Positions 18,255 to 27,133 of a DNA stretch of 64,000 bases are shown piece after piece; positions within the stretch are counted from its first letter, which is position 1, and each line of letters begins with the position of its first letter. The notes under the pieces were generated by a model. It did no database searches, was not told where the DNA came from, and was given only the letters and a program-made list of their open reading frames with translations. The stretch is from the NCBI RefSeq assembly GCF_029835735.1, contig NZ_JAOEAL010000001.1, positions 496,001 to 560,000 on the forward strand, in the 5' to 3' direction. Both the position numbers and the translations under genes were made by a program. The DNA is from Shewanella sp. GD04112 (GTDB lineage Bacteria > Pseudomonadota > Gammaproteobacteria > Enterobacterales > Shewanellaceae).

Positions 18255-18452
18255 CTTTTTTCTGTCTTAGTGTGACTTTGGGTTCGATTACTAAACAGTA
18301 TGTTATCTGGCTAGCATTTTGACGATAAGTGCTTAAATGGACAGCAATGATGGGGAATAGCTCACATAAATTTGCACTTAAAGGTTACATTATCCGCGTA
18401 AATGCTAAACTACCGACCCAGCGGATCTCAATAAGTCTAGGAATCAAGCCAA

Positions 18453-19517
18453 ATGGCAGAATTAAAGAATGATCGTTATTTACGCGCCCTACTAAAACAG
18501 CCTGTTGATATGACTCCAGTATGGATGATGCGTCAAGCTGGCCGTTATCTCCCTGAATACAAAGCGACTCGCGCTCAAGCGGGTGACTTCATGTCTTTAT
18601 GCAAAAACCATGAATTGGCCTGTGAAGTAACGCTACAACCGCTGCGTCGTTACGAGCTGGATGCGGCGATTCTGTTTTCCGATATTCTGACAGTTCCCGA
18701 TGCGATGGGTTTAGGTCTGTATTTTGAGGCGGGCGAAGGCCCACGTTTTGAGCGCCCAACAGACACTATCGATGCCATCAAAAAATTAGCCGTTCCCGAT
18801 CCAGAAGATGATCTGGGTTATGTGATGAAAGCGGTTAGCACTATTCGCCGTGAACTGAATGGCCAAGTGCCATTGATTGGTTTCTCTGGTTCGCCTTGGA
18901 CACTCGCGACTTACATGGTTGAAGGTGGCTCGAGCAAAACCTTCGAAAAAATTAAGAAGATGGCCTACGCAGAGCCAGCGGCGCTGCATATGTTACTCGA
19001 CAAGTTAGCCGATTCAGTGACTCTGTACCTGAATGCGCAGGTTGCTAACGGCGCGCAATCGCTGATGATTTTCGACTCATGGGGCGGCGCGTTATCGCAC
19101 ACGGCTTACCGTGAATTCTCACTGCGTTATATGCAGAAGATTGTCGATGGCCTGACTCGCTTTGCCGATGGCCGCCAAGTGCCAGTGACCTTATTCACTA
19201 AGGGCGGTGGTTTATGGTTAGAAGCCATGGCTGAAACGGGCTGTGACGCCTTAGGCTTAGACTGGACTGTCGACATTGCCGACGCTCGTCGCCGTGTAGG
19301 CCATAAAGTGGCACTGCAAGGCAACATGGACCCATCTATGTTGTACGCGCCAATTCCACGTATCGAAGAAGAAGTGGCTCAAATTCTGGCGGGCTACGGT
19401 GAAGGTACAGGCCATGTGTTTAACTTAGGCCATGGTATTCACCAGCACGTTGACCCTGAGCATGCAGGTGCCTTTATCAAGGCGGTTCATGCTCAATCTA
19501 AGCAGTACCATAAGTAA
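18453..19517 (+). CDS. hemE: Uroporphyrinogen decarboxylase
   Basis: Heme biosynthesis enzyme that decarboxylates the four acetate side chains of uroporphyrinogen III to give coproporphyrinogen III. The 354 aa length equals E. coli HemE. Signature PVWMMRQAGRYLPEY at 21-35 holds the substrate-binding Arg residues, and GFSGSPWTLATYMVEGG is the second family signature. The ATG starts MAELKNDRYL, matching E. coli. It has its own upstream region and terminator, so it is probably monocistronic, divergent from rsd. Confidence 0.98.
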   Translation: MAELKNDRYLRALLKQPVDMTPVWMMRQAGRYLPEYKATRAQAGDFMSLCKNHELACEVTLQPLRRYELDAAILFSDILTVPDAMGLGLYFEAGEGPRFERPTDTIDAIKKLAVPDPEDDLGYVMKAVSTIRRELNGQVPLIGFSGSPWTLATYMVEGGSSKTFEKIKKMAYAEPAALHMLLDKLADSVTLYLNAQVANGAQSLMIFDSWGGALSHTAYREFSLRYMQKIVDGLTRFADGRQVPVTLFTKGGGLWLEAMAETGCDALGLDWTVDIADARRRVGHKVALQGNMDPSMLYAPIPRIEEEVAQILAGYGEGTGHVFNLGHGIHQHVDPEHAGAFIKAVHAQSKQYHK

Positions 19518-19532
19518 TCGATACTGAAGAAG

Positions 19533-19556
19533 AAACGGACCCTAGGGTCCGTTTTT
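19533..19556 (+). terminator. Intrinsic terminator after hemE
   Basis: The palindromic stem CGGACC-CTAG-GGTCCG, extended by A-T pairs, is followed by six Ts, 16 bp after hemE. Confidence 0.92.
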
Positions 19557-19894
19557 TATTGCTGTGTTTCCTTCGCTGAGCAGGATTGATTAAGCACGAA
19601 GTCCACTGCCTGATAATACGCAGTTCAATCAAAATAATATAAGAAACAAAGTATTTACAAACGGATTTAGAACATAGGATCTTGATTAACATCTAACTTT
19701 TAGAAACTTATTTATCGAATAGCTGCGCTAAATCAAAGGTGTTTTAAACAATTAAATGCATGCTATTGCTTACTTTAGCAACGGATAAAGCAAAGTGATA
19801 TTTAATCCTATTTGCAAATAAGCTATGTTGCATGGCGCTATAAGGGACTATGTAAAGCCGTTAATCAATTTAATTACGAAAGCCGTGGTAGAAG
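19557..19894. other. AT-rich intergenic region (338 bp) before a GGDEF/EAL gene
   Basis: I see no reading frame, terminator or known riboswitch motif. It presumably contains the promoter of the downstream gene. A GEMM c-di-GMP riboswitch was considered because of the gene it precedes, but its conserved blocks are absent. Confidence 0.5.
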
Positions 19895-22465
19895 ATGCGC
19901 ATAGGCAACAAAATATTGGTATTTATTGCGGGGTTTTGTCTGCCTGCGGTTGTGCTTGTGTCCTATTGCCTCGGTTATTGGTTCGACCATAGGGTCGAGC
20001 AGTTGCGCCAAGACAATTTGCAGCATGAGCTGACCAATGTTCAACAACAGTTTCATATCGATCTCGACCGCTTAAGTTTCCTGACTAATATCTACGCTTC
20101 GCCTCTGTCTCGGGTCGATGGCGATCTGCTAGAGTCAATCGAATCATCATGGCGTGAGAGTGCCATATCCGCCAATTTGCATTGGTTTATTCTGCAAGGC
20201 GGACAACTGCAAAGTGTCCTTGCCAATACCTCCAGCATTGCCCTGCCAACACAACAGGAAATAGCCCGCGCGGTACTTGCCGCCGATAAACCTCAGCTTG
20301 CAGGAGCTTATCTTGCAGGGGATGTTGGGCTCGTTGTTACCGCGGTTGCGGTTGCCCCCGAAGAATTCGTGCTCTTGGTGCGCCAGTTATCGGCACAAGA
20401 CTTACTAGAATATGCCCAAGTGCCATTAGTCACTCAGGTGCAAATGAGCAGCAGTAATCTGGCAACAGCAAAGGATTATGTCGGATTTGTTCAAATCCCG
20501 AGTCTGCTGAATAACACTCCCTTGTATTTGCAGGTGCAGTTTTCAACCGAACCTTTTCAAGAGGTCAAGCTCGACCTCGATTGGGTTTCGGTGGGGATTA
20601 TTCTACTCGGCGTGTTGATTGTGGCTCTAGGCTACATTTGGCTGCGTGCAGGCCTATTAAAGCCCTTTAAGAGCATGATGAAGCAGTTGGCATTGGTCGA
20701 CCCTACGGCCAGCGTGTATCGCCCTGTGAGTGGCGAAGGCAACGCCGAGTTAGAAGTGTTGGCCAGCCGAGTGAACAGCTTACTTGCCCGCATATACCAG
20801 CAGAAAGAACGTGGTAAAACGACCCTAGAGTCGATTGCCGAGGCGGTGATCCTGACCGATATCGATGCCAAAGTGATCTACATGAATCCCAAGGCCGAAT
20901 CCTTGCTCGATGTTGCCAGTTGTTACGCAGTGGGTCAGAGTTTAGCGTCGTTATTAAAAGCGGGGGAGCAGTTAAATCAAGCAGTATTCCACTGTATGCG
21001 CTTGGGGGAGACCACGCCGCAAGTCGCCAAGATCAAGCTTTTAACCGCCACGCCACGGATTATTGAGCGCAGCATCAGTAATGTGTTGAATCATGATAAA
21101 GAAATTACTGGTACTGTGGTGGTGCTGCGGGATATCACCCAAGAAGAATTGCTTAAACGCCAGTTGCAAAAACGCGCGAATTTCGATGGCATTACTGGCT
21201 TATGGAATCGCCAAGCCTTTGAAGAGCAGTTACCGCAGTTTGCCAGTCAGGCTAAGCGCATCGCGGTATGTTATCTGGATTTAGAACAGTTTAAGTTGAT
21301 TAACGATAGTTGTGGGCATACAGCCGGTGACCGCATGTTGGCCTTAGTTGCACGAGCGATTCAATCTTGTCTCGGGCCGCAGACCTTGTTAGCCCGCCTC
21401 GGGGGTGATGAATTTGGCTTAGTGATCTGCGATAGCACCGCTTTATCTGTGGCGCAGCAGTTAAAACAGATCATTGCCCAGGTTTCGCTGCAGGTGTTGC
21501 ACGATAAAAACTGTAACTATAAGGTCGGCTTGAGTATCGGGGTTGCCTTTGGCCGTGCGCCTTATATCAATGCCTTGGAGCTGCTCAAGGATGCGGATAT
21601 TGCCTGTATCGCTGCCAAAGCTAAGGGCACAAACCAAATCCATTTTTACGATGATAAAGATAAAGAGCTGACTTATCAGCGTAACGCACCAAAATGGGCG
21701 GTGCGTATCGCGCAAGCGATTGAGGAAAACGAACTGCTGCTCTACTACCAACCGATCCGCGGTTTAGGGGCGAGTTCCAAACGGCAACGGATGGAGATCC
21801 TGCTGAGGATCCAAGAGCCCTGCGGTCGTATTTTAGCGCCAGCGCAGTTTATTGCGGCGGCGGAGCGCTTTAAATTAATGCCTGAAATCGATAAAGAGGT
21901 GATACGTAAAGCCTTTTTATGGCTGTCGTTAAATCCACAGTTGTGGCCAGATCACTGTATTTCAATCAACCTTTCTGGCAATAGCCTAGGCGCCGAAGGC
22001 ATGGTGGAATACATAGCTCAGCAGCAACATATTTTCGATATTCCGAGCCAATGTGTCTGCTTTGAAATCACCGAGACTACGGCGATTCAAAACCGTCAGC
22101 GTGGCATGGAAATGCTCAGGCAGCTGCGTAAACTCGGGTTTTCCTTCGCATTGGATGATTTTGGTAGTGGCTTTGCGTCCTACGGTTATCTGCGGGAACT
22201 GCCGGTGGACTATGTCAAAATTGACGGCTGCTTCGTGAAGAGTTTAGCGGTCAACGCCAAGGATTACGCTATCGTTAAATCTATTCAAGATGTTTGTCGA
22301 GTGATGGGAATTGAGACGGTTGCCGAGTTTGTCGAAAACCAAGAGATTATCGATAGATTACAAGTGATTGGTATTAACTACGCTCAAGGCTATGCAATCG
22401 GACGACCGCAACCTTTGGCCAGTTATTGCCAGCAGTTTGATATGCAGGCGGCACAACGCGCCTAG
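19895..22465 (+). CDS. Membrane GGDEF/EAL dual-domain c-di-GMP protein
   Basis: 856 aa. The N-terminal membrane helix (about 8-28) and a second at about 230-252 bound a periplasmic sensor of about 200 residues with no motif I recognise. A HAMP-like linker, a PAS domain (about 310-415), GGDEF (RLGGDEF, 503-507) and a C-terminal EAL domain follow. The EAL signature reads EIL (E634) instead of EAL, but the other catalytic acids (ISINLSGN, EITET, FALDDFGSG, YVKIDG, ETVAEF) are present, so hydrolysis is possible. There is no RxxD inhibitory site. A purely regulatory EAL is the alternative. The SDR gene follows 75 bp downstream. Confidence 0.92.
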   Translation: MRIGNKILVFIAGFCLPAVVLVSYCLGYWFDHRVEQLRQDNLQHELTNVQQQFHIDLDRLSFLTNIYASPLSRVDGDLLESIESSWRESAISANLHWFILQGGQLQSVLANTSSIALPTQQEIARAVLAADKPQLAGAYLAGDVGLVVTAVAVAPEEFVLLVRQLSAQDLLEYAQVPLVTQVQMSSSNLATAKDYVGFVQIPSLLNNTPLYLQVQFSTEPFQEVKLDLDWVSVGIILLGVLIVALGYIWLRAGLLKPFKSMMKQLALVDPTASVYRPVSGEGNAELEVLASRVNSLLARIYQQKERGKTTLESIAEAVILTDIDAKVIYMNPKAESLLDVASCYAVGQSLASLLKAGEQLNQAVFHCMRLGETTPQVAKIKLLTATPRIIERSISNVLNHDKEITGTVVVLRDITQEELLKRQLQKRANFDGITGLWNRQAFEEQLPQFASQAKRIAVCYLDLEQFKLINDSCGHTAGDRMLALVARAIQSCLGPQTLLARLGGDEFGLVICDSTALSVAQQLKQIIAQVSLQVLHDKNCNYKVGLSIGVAFGRAPYINALELLKDADIACIAAKAKGTNQIHFYDDKDKELTYQRNAPKWAVRIAQAIEENELLLYYQPIRGLGASSKRQRMEILLRIQEPCGRILAPAQFIAAAERFKLMPEIDKEVIRKAFLWLSLNPQLWPDHCISINLSGNSLGAEGMVEYIAQQQHIFDIPSQCVCFEITETTAIQNRQRGMEMLRQLRKLGFSFALDDFGSGFASYGYLRELPVDYVKIDGCFVKSLAVNAKDYAIVKSIQDVCRVMGIETVAEFVENQEIIDRLQVIGINYAQGYAIGRPQPLASYCQQFDMQAAQRA

Positions 22466-22540
22466 GGGATTGCGCTTTTAAGATGATTATGCCAATTTAC
22501 CTCGGAGCATAATTAACACATTGGTAACAAGGGAATAGTT

Positions 22541-23344
22541 ATGGATGGACTGACGGGGAAAGTAGTCATTATTACGGGCGCTTCGGAAGGTATTGGCCGC
22601 GCGCTGGCGATCGCTATGGCACGGGTGGGGTGCCAACTGGTGCTCAGTGCCCGCAATGAAACACGTTTAGCGTCCCTTGCCCTCGAAATTGCGAACTATG
22701 GTCCGACTCCCTTTGTTTTTGCCGCCGATGTCAGTAGCGCCTCTCAATGCGAAGCCTTAATTCAAGCCACTATTGCCCATTATGGCCGCCTCGATATTCT
22801 CGTAAATAACGCGGGTATGACCATGTGGTCACGTTTCGATGAGCTCAATCAGTTGTCTGTGCTCGAAGATATCATGCGAGTCAACTATTTAGGGCCAGCA
22901 TATTTAACTCATGCCGCCTTACCCTATTTAAAGTCGAGCCAAGGTCAGGTGGTGGTGGTCGCTTCTGTGGCAGGGTTAACGGGCGTGCCGACACGCAGTG
23001 GCTATGCCGCCTCTAAACACGCGGTTATCGGCTTTTTTGATTCGCTGCGGATTGAGCTGGCGGATGATAATGTCGCCGTGACTGTGATTTGTCCCGATTT
23101 TGTCGTGTCGCAAATTCATAAGCGTGCCCTCGACGGTGAGGGTAAGCCCCTTGGTAAATCCCCAATGCAGGAAGCCAAAATTATCACCGCCGAGCAATGC
23201 GCGAACATGATGCTCCCAGTGATCGCGACCCGAGGTCGGCAGCTTATTACGTCGCTACGTGGCCGACTCGGGCGCTGGCTAAAGCTGATTGCACCGGGTT
23301 TAATCGATAAAATCGCCCGTAAGGCGATTGCGTCGGGCCATTAA
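22541..23344 (+). CDS. Short-chain dehydrogenase/reductase
   Basis: Classical SDR of 267 aa with cofactor loop TGASEGIGRAL (residues 13-23), NNAG at about 89-92, catalytic Ser in VVVASVAG, and YAASK (Tyr/Lys). The residue after the second beta strand is Arg in SARNETRL, which suggests NADP(H) preference. The C-terminal extension with LGRWLKLIAPGLIDKIARKA resembles DHRS7-like membrane-associated SDRs. The substrate cannot be deduced. A 75-bp gap from the upstream GGDEF/EAL gene without a terminator leaves co-transcription possible. Confidence 0.9.
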   Translation: MDGLTGKVVIITGASEGIGRALAIAMARVGCQLVLSARNETRLASLALEIANYGPTPFVFAADVSSASQCEALIQATIAHYGRLDILVNNAGMTMWSRFDELNQLSVLEDIMRVNYLGPAYLTHAALPYLKSSQGQVVVVASVAGLTGVPTRSGYAASKHAVIGFFDSLRIELADDNVAVTVICPDFVVSQIHKRALDGEGKPLGKSPMQEAKIITAEQCANMMLPVIATRGRQLITSLRGRLGRWLKLIAPGLIDKIARKAIASGH

Positions 23345-23347
23345 CAC

Positions 23348-23572
23348 TTATTTGCCGCGGTTGAGGTGTTTCACTATGGCTTGCTCGGCCTCGCTTTGGG
23401 TCGCCTTATCGCCATCGGCTTGAATATGGGCGGTGGCTTTGTGGCCTGTGAGGTCCTCAGCAATGTGCAACCAGTCGGGGTGCCAGTAAAAATTCTGTCC
23501 CGATAGCGTTTGCCAATTGTGTACGCCGGACTTTTCCCCTTGATAAATAATGTCTTTGATCGAATATCCCAT
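23348..23572 (-). CDS. Small conserved-looking hypothetical protein (74 aa)
   Basis: No family recognised. The start is placed at ATG 23572 because AGGGG lies six bases upstream; the frame extends to 23620 without a ribosome binding site. The protein begins MGYSIKDIIYQGEKSG, contains an aromatic patch (HNWQTLSGQNFYWHPDWLH) and has a hydrophilic helical C-terminus. Its stop is 3 bp from the end of the convergent SDR gene. A real gene is supported by the SD and the tight packing. Confidence 0.65.
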   Translation of the reverse strand: MGYSIKDIIYQGEKSGVHNWQTLSGQNFYWHPDWLHIAEDLTGHKATAHIQADGDKATQSEAEQAIVKHLNRGK

Positions 23573-23656
23573 AAATAACCCCTGATATTTTTTGTTGGGT
23601 CTAGATAGTGCGCCCGCCAAAGGGGGACTTGTGTGCGTTAGCTCACGCTTTAGGGC

Positions 23657-23687
23657 AAAAATAAACCCCGCATAGGCGAGGTTTATT
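23657..23687 (-). terminator. Terminator of the metalloprotease gene
   Basis: AATAAACC-CCGC pairs with GCGA-GGTTTATT with one mismatch around ATAG. On the minus strand it is followed by TTTTT, about 45 bp past the metalloprotease stop. Confidence 0.82.
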
Positions 23688-23730
23688 GGTGATTGGGCTT
23701 AGGTGTCAGGCTATCGACATCAATGACCTA

Positions 23731-26700
23731 TTAAGGTTTAGCACATTGGCTAGGTGAGCCTGTGCCCTTCCACAATGTGCTGCCATCGCTAAGTGACAGC
23801 GGGATAAAGCTTAAGCCTTGGCTCATGTTCGCTGGTGGCAAGTCGGTTTCAAGCTCATACATGCCCATAGGCACCGTACCTTGGCTGGCGTTTGCCATCA
23901 CCTGCGCCGCGGCGAGGCTTGAGTAACGCAGGCCCAAGATATCAAAATGGCTGCGCCAATCTTTGCCTGTGAGTTTACTCAGTGATACCAGCATAAAGTC
24001 ATTGCCTGGAATATCTCTCACCGTTTTGCCGCCGTAAACACTATGGCCCTCGTATGGGAAGAGTTCAAAGCCCAGTTTGCTACGGTTAGCCTCCCAGTCG
24101 CTGGCATTATTGGCGTACTTGCCAAAGATGCGGCTGTGCTGGTACAGCAGGGTGAAGATATTGAAGCCATTGCTTAAGCTGGTGCCGTCGCTGAGTGTCA
24201 TGCCATGGGCTTTTAGCGCCATTTGGATGTAAAACGCCATGCGATAGCCGTTGTGTACCGCGTAGGCATTGCTGGCCCAAGGGGCTGTGTATCTGTCTTC
24301 GCCCGCATCGAGCACTTTGCAGTTGGCGCCGAAGACCACGCGTTTGCCACTGGTATCCGTGGTGCCAGCGGCATCGGACATAAACACATAGAAGAGATCT
24401 TTGTGATTCATATGACCATCGGTGATGGTGTTGGTATTACCATCACGCAAATAATGGGTTTTCCACAACACCACATAGGGGAAGATATTGTTGGAGTTTT
24501 CCCCCGCGCGGCTGCCATAGCCTGTCCAATTGTCGCTATTGGCGGCAGTGGCATATTGCACGTTTAGACGGTTGGTTTGCAGATTGTGGCCAAGCTCGTG
24601 ATTATCTCCCCAACCCGTGGGTGAAATATTCCAAGCCGCATCCCATGGATTACCGCTACAACCCGAGCCGCAGTGGGCGTTTTGATCATAGTTAGCGTGT
24701 TGGATGATGCTGCGGGTATGTAAACTGGCATCGGTGCAATCGGCGCCAAACAGTGCCTGACAGCTTGCAAGCACATCCGAGGGGAGAGACTCACTTAAGC
24801 TCTTACCTTGGATTTTCAGTCCTGCGAGGGTATACACGCTGTTGATATGATCCTCGACAATGCTCTTAAGCAACGCATTAACATCCGGGATCTTACCGCC
24901 AATCGCATTCATAAAACGGTCGCGGCGCAAATGTTGCTCGGCGCCATCGGTACGAAGATCCACATGGGGCAACTCAGTGTTTTGGATCTTATCGTTAAAG
25001 GCCGTTATTTCCGCGGGATTGGAAAAATCCATAATGCTGGGGTGCTTAGCCACATTTTTGGCTTGCACATCGACACTAAGCGCTCCTTCGCCACCACTGA
25101 TATAGAGGTAAATGGGGCCACCATAGGGGGTTGAAAACTCAATGCTTTGCCTTTTGGCGAGCTTGAGGCGCTGCTGAGCTAGCTCCAATGGCGCGCGATA
25201 AACCTTTTGTTCATAGGCGCGGTTAGTATTACGTCTATGATAATTCAGCTTAATTTCGACATTCGCGTTTGTGTTATCTAAGCGGCTGAGGGTGATGGTT
25301 TGTCCGGGTAAGGCGTACCAGCCCGTGGTTGTCCACTGGCCAGAGTAAGGCACTGTGATGCTCTTACGTTCCGTCACTGTGGCAGGATAAGCGTAATGGG
25401 CATTGCTGCCCTTGCTTAGATTAGCCCTGTCGGTGACATACTCACCTAAGTCAGCTTGGGCGAGGTTGTGGGCGCGGGCGTAGCTGACAGTCCAATCGGC
25501 AAACAGGGCTTGCTGCCACTGGGCGGATTCGGTGTAGGCGATAGGGTAATCGATTTCACTGCGATACTTGTCGGCGAGCAGTAACCCCGCTTTCATCAAG
25601 CTGAAATTAGGGCTGTTAAAAGCATCGATATCATTGTTATCTAAGGTTTCGGCATTGCTGCGATACCAATCCGCGCCCGCCTTGAAGGCCTCGACAAAGG
25701 CGCTGCTGTTACAGCTTAAATAGTTGCCGCTGCAGTCATTGAGGACTTGCGTGTCGAAGCGTTGTTCCCGCAGGTTGGCAAGTAGTTTTTCTACATCTGT
25801 TAGTGCTTTATCTTCCGCCAGAATAGTGCTCACACTCAGATTATCGGCGTTGAGTTTGGACCAATAGTTACCCGCGGTAGAGAGCCCCATCTCAAGATAG
25901 AGTGGCGAGAGCATAGGGCTTTGATTACGCCAGTAGTTTGAGACCAGCAGCGGAATTCCCGCGGCCTTGGCTTTAGCAATGGCCGCTTGAATGCCCGCAT
26001 ACCCTAGGCCATCTCGATCAATATCGCTGATAACAATTAAGTCCGGCTTTAAGGTATCGATACAGTTGGCGAGGGCGCTGTAGTCGCAGCTATTGGCGGC
26101 ATTGATGCTGTGAGCATCGGGGTAGTACTTGCTTAGCCAAGTGCGGATCCCTTCGTTATGGGGGAAATACCAGCTGTCGGCACGGCTCGGCATTTGTGCC
26201 GTGACTATGCTAAGGCCATCCTGTTGATCGCCGCCTTTGGTTAGCCATCCGATAAGGTTTTTCAGCAGCTTATCGCTCTGATCTGAATTATTAACCGCAA
26301 ACAGGTTTCCACCCATGGCGGCATAACGCTGGCCCTGTTGTTCGCCCGCCATCACTAAACCGCGTACGGCGCTGGCGCCACTGCCATCCACATTCGATGG
26401 CAGTAAGGTAAAAGTGTTTTCCGGCATAAAGCTCGAAAAGGTGATGGAATCGTGGGTCGGATGCCAACTGATGCTGTTACCCACACCTTGATAGAGTTCG
26501 GTGATTTGCGCCTTGCGGGCAGCATCTACTTTGGCAAGTTCGGCTGTGCTGAAATCAATCAGCTCATGGGCGCTGGCAAGGGTATGGTCTTGATGGCGAA
26601 TGGCATTTTCAGCATTGCTGATAAAGCTTGGGGTGATAGCACAATCGGCACTCATCGCCGCAGTGGTGTAGGTCAGTTCTGTTAGCGTACCGCCACAGCC

Positions 26701-26952
26701 GCTAATGCTATCCAGCACAAAGCCATTATCGGCTTGAACACTAAAGCTGGCACTTTTACCCGCATCGACCTTTTGACTGGTGGGAGCGAGTTTGCCACCC
26801 AAGACTGAACTTGTACTCGCCGTATATTGAGTCACAGCTGGAGGTTGGACTGGCGGCTCTGTCGGTGGTGTTGTGCTACCCGAGTCCTCTGAGCCACCGC
26901 CACAACCCGCGAGTATTAAGGCGATGGTGGCAGAAATGAGTCTAATCTCCAT
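23731..26952 (-). CDS. IMPa/M60-like zinc metalloprotease lipoprotein
   Basis: 1073 aa. Lipoprotein signal with lipobox LAGC (C17), then a low-complexity Gly/Ser/Pro stretch and one InlB-B-like bacterial repeat (about 45-115, with GCGG). The body resembles ImpA-type (IMPa, M60-like) metallopeptidases that cleave O-glycosylated mucin-like proteins. The gluzincin motif HELGH is at 785-789, within GWGDNHELGHNLQ. IMPa of Pseudomonas aeruginosa is the closest function I can name; glycoprotein specificity here is inference. It would be surface or periplasm anchored. The gene is monocistronic, preceded by a 26-bp palindrome over its likely promoter. SD is the GGAG before ATG. Confidence 0.85.
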   Translation of the reverse strand: MEIRLISATIALILAGCGGGSEDSGSTTPPTEPPVQPPAVTQYTASTSSVLGGKLAPTSQKVDAGKSASFSVQADNGFVLDSISGCGGTLTELTYTTAAMSADCAITPSFISNAENAIRHQDHTLASAHELIDFSTAELAKVDAARKAQITELYQGVGNSISWHPTHDSITFSSFMPENTFTLLPSNVDGSGASAVRGLVMAGEQQGQRYAAMGGNLFAVNNSDQSDKLLKNLIGWLTKGGDQQDGLSIVTAQMPSRADSWYFPHNEGIRTWLSKYYPDAHSINAANSCDYSALANCIDTLKPDLIVISDIDRDGLGYAGIQAAIAKAKAAGIPLLVSNYWRNQSPMLSPLYLEMGLSTAGNYWSKLNADNLSVSTILAEDKALTDVEKLLANLREQRFDTQVLNDCSGNYLSCNSSAFVEAFKAGADWYRSNAETLDNNDIDAFNSPNFSLMKAGLLLADKYRSEIDYPIAYTESAQWQQALFADWTVSYARAHNLAQADLGEYVTDRANLSKGSNAHYAYPATVTERKSITVPYSGQWTTTGWYALPGQTITLSRLDNTNANVEIKLNYHRRNTNRAYEQKVYRAPLELAQQRLKLAKRQSIEFSTPYGGPIYLYISGGEGALSVDVQAKNVAKHPSIMDFSNPAEITAFNDKIQNTELPHVDLRTDGAEQHLRRDRFMNAIGGKIPDVNALLKSIVEDHINSVYTLAGLKIQGKSLSESLPSDVLASCQALFGADCTDASLHTRSIIQHANYDQNAHCGSGCSGNPWDAAWNISPTGWGDNHELGHNLQTNRLNVQYATAANSDNWTGYGSRAGENSNNIFPYVVLWKTHYLRDGNTNTITDGHMNHKDLFYVFMSDAAGTTDTSGKRVVFGANCKVLDAGEDRYTAPWASNAYAVHNGYRMAFYIQMALKAHGMTLSDGTSLSNGFNIFTLLYQHSRIFGKYANNASDWEANRSKLGFELFPYEGHSVYGGKTVRDIPGNDFMLVSLSKLTGKDWRSHFDILGLRYSSLAAAQVMANASQGTVPMGMYELETDLPPANMSQGLSFIPLSLSDGSTLWKGTGSPSQCAKP

Positions 26953-27050
26953 GGAGAGTCCTTAGCATTTGTAGGTAATTAACATTTGCGTAGCATTGTA
27001 TAGGAATAATCTGGGTAAAAGTAGATGTTTCTTGTTTAAAATCTATATAA

Positions 27051-27079
27051 ATCATCACTTTAAAATTGACGATCGTCAA
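27051..27079 (-). promoter_or_regulatory. Predicted promoter of the metalloprotease gene
   Basis: On the minus strand TTGACG (27079-27074), 17 bp, then GATGAT (27056-27051). The -35 lies inside the 26-bp palindrome, as expected for a repressor-controlled promoter. Confidence 0.35.
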
Positions 27080-27085
27080 TTTTAA
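27060..27085. promoter_or_regulatory. Perfect 26-bp palindrome, probable operator
   Basis: A 26-bp exact palindrome with core TTGACGATCGTCAA and A/T flanks. It is about 120 bp upstream of the metalloprotease start and next to the purD terminator. Its symmetry and size resemble dimer-binding (for example TetR-family) operators. Confidence 0.6.
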
Positions 27086-27090
27086 GGCAT

Positions 27091-27119
27091 AAAAAAACCG
27101 GCTGACAGCCGGTTTTTTT
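27091..27119 (-). terminator. Terminator after purD (bidirectional form)
   Basis: AAAAAAACCGGC and GCCGGTTTTTTT are exact complements around TGACA. It ends the purHD unit on the minus strand, 15 bp after purD. Confidence 0.93.
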
Positions 27120-27133
27120 GAATGATTTAGCCT

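Larger units (their letters stand above)
17994..18452. other. rsd-hemE divergent intergenic region (459 bp)
   Basis: Holds promoters for both genes and, on the minus strand, a self-contained promoter-hairpin-terminator unit that looks like a small RNA (18130-18219). No protein-coding frame is convincing. Confidence 0.65.

Noticed and set aside
19557..19894. Possible c-di-GMP riboswitch before the GGDEF/EAL gene
   Set aside because: The conserved GEMM blocks and tetraloop-receptor pattern are not present.
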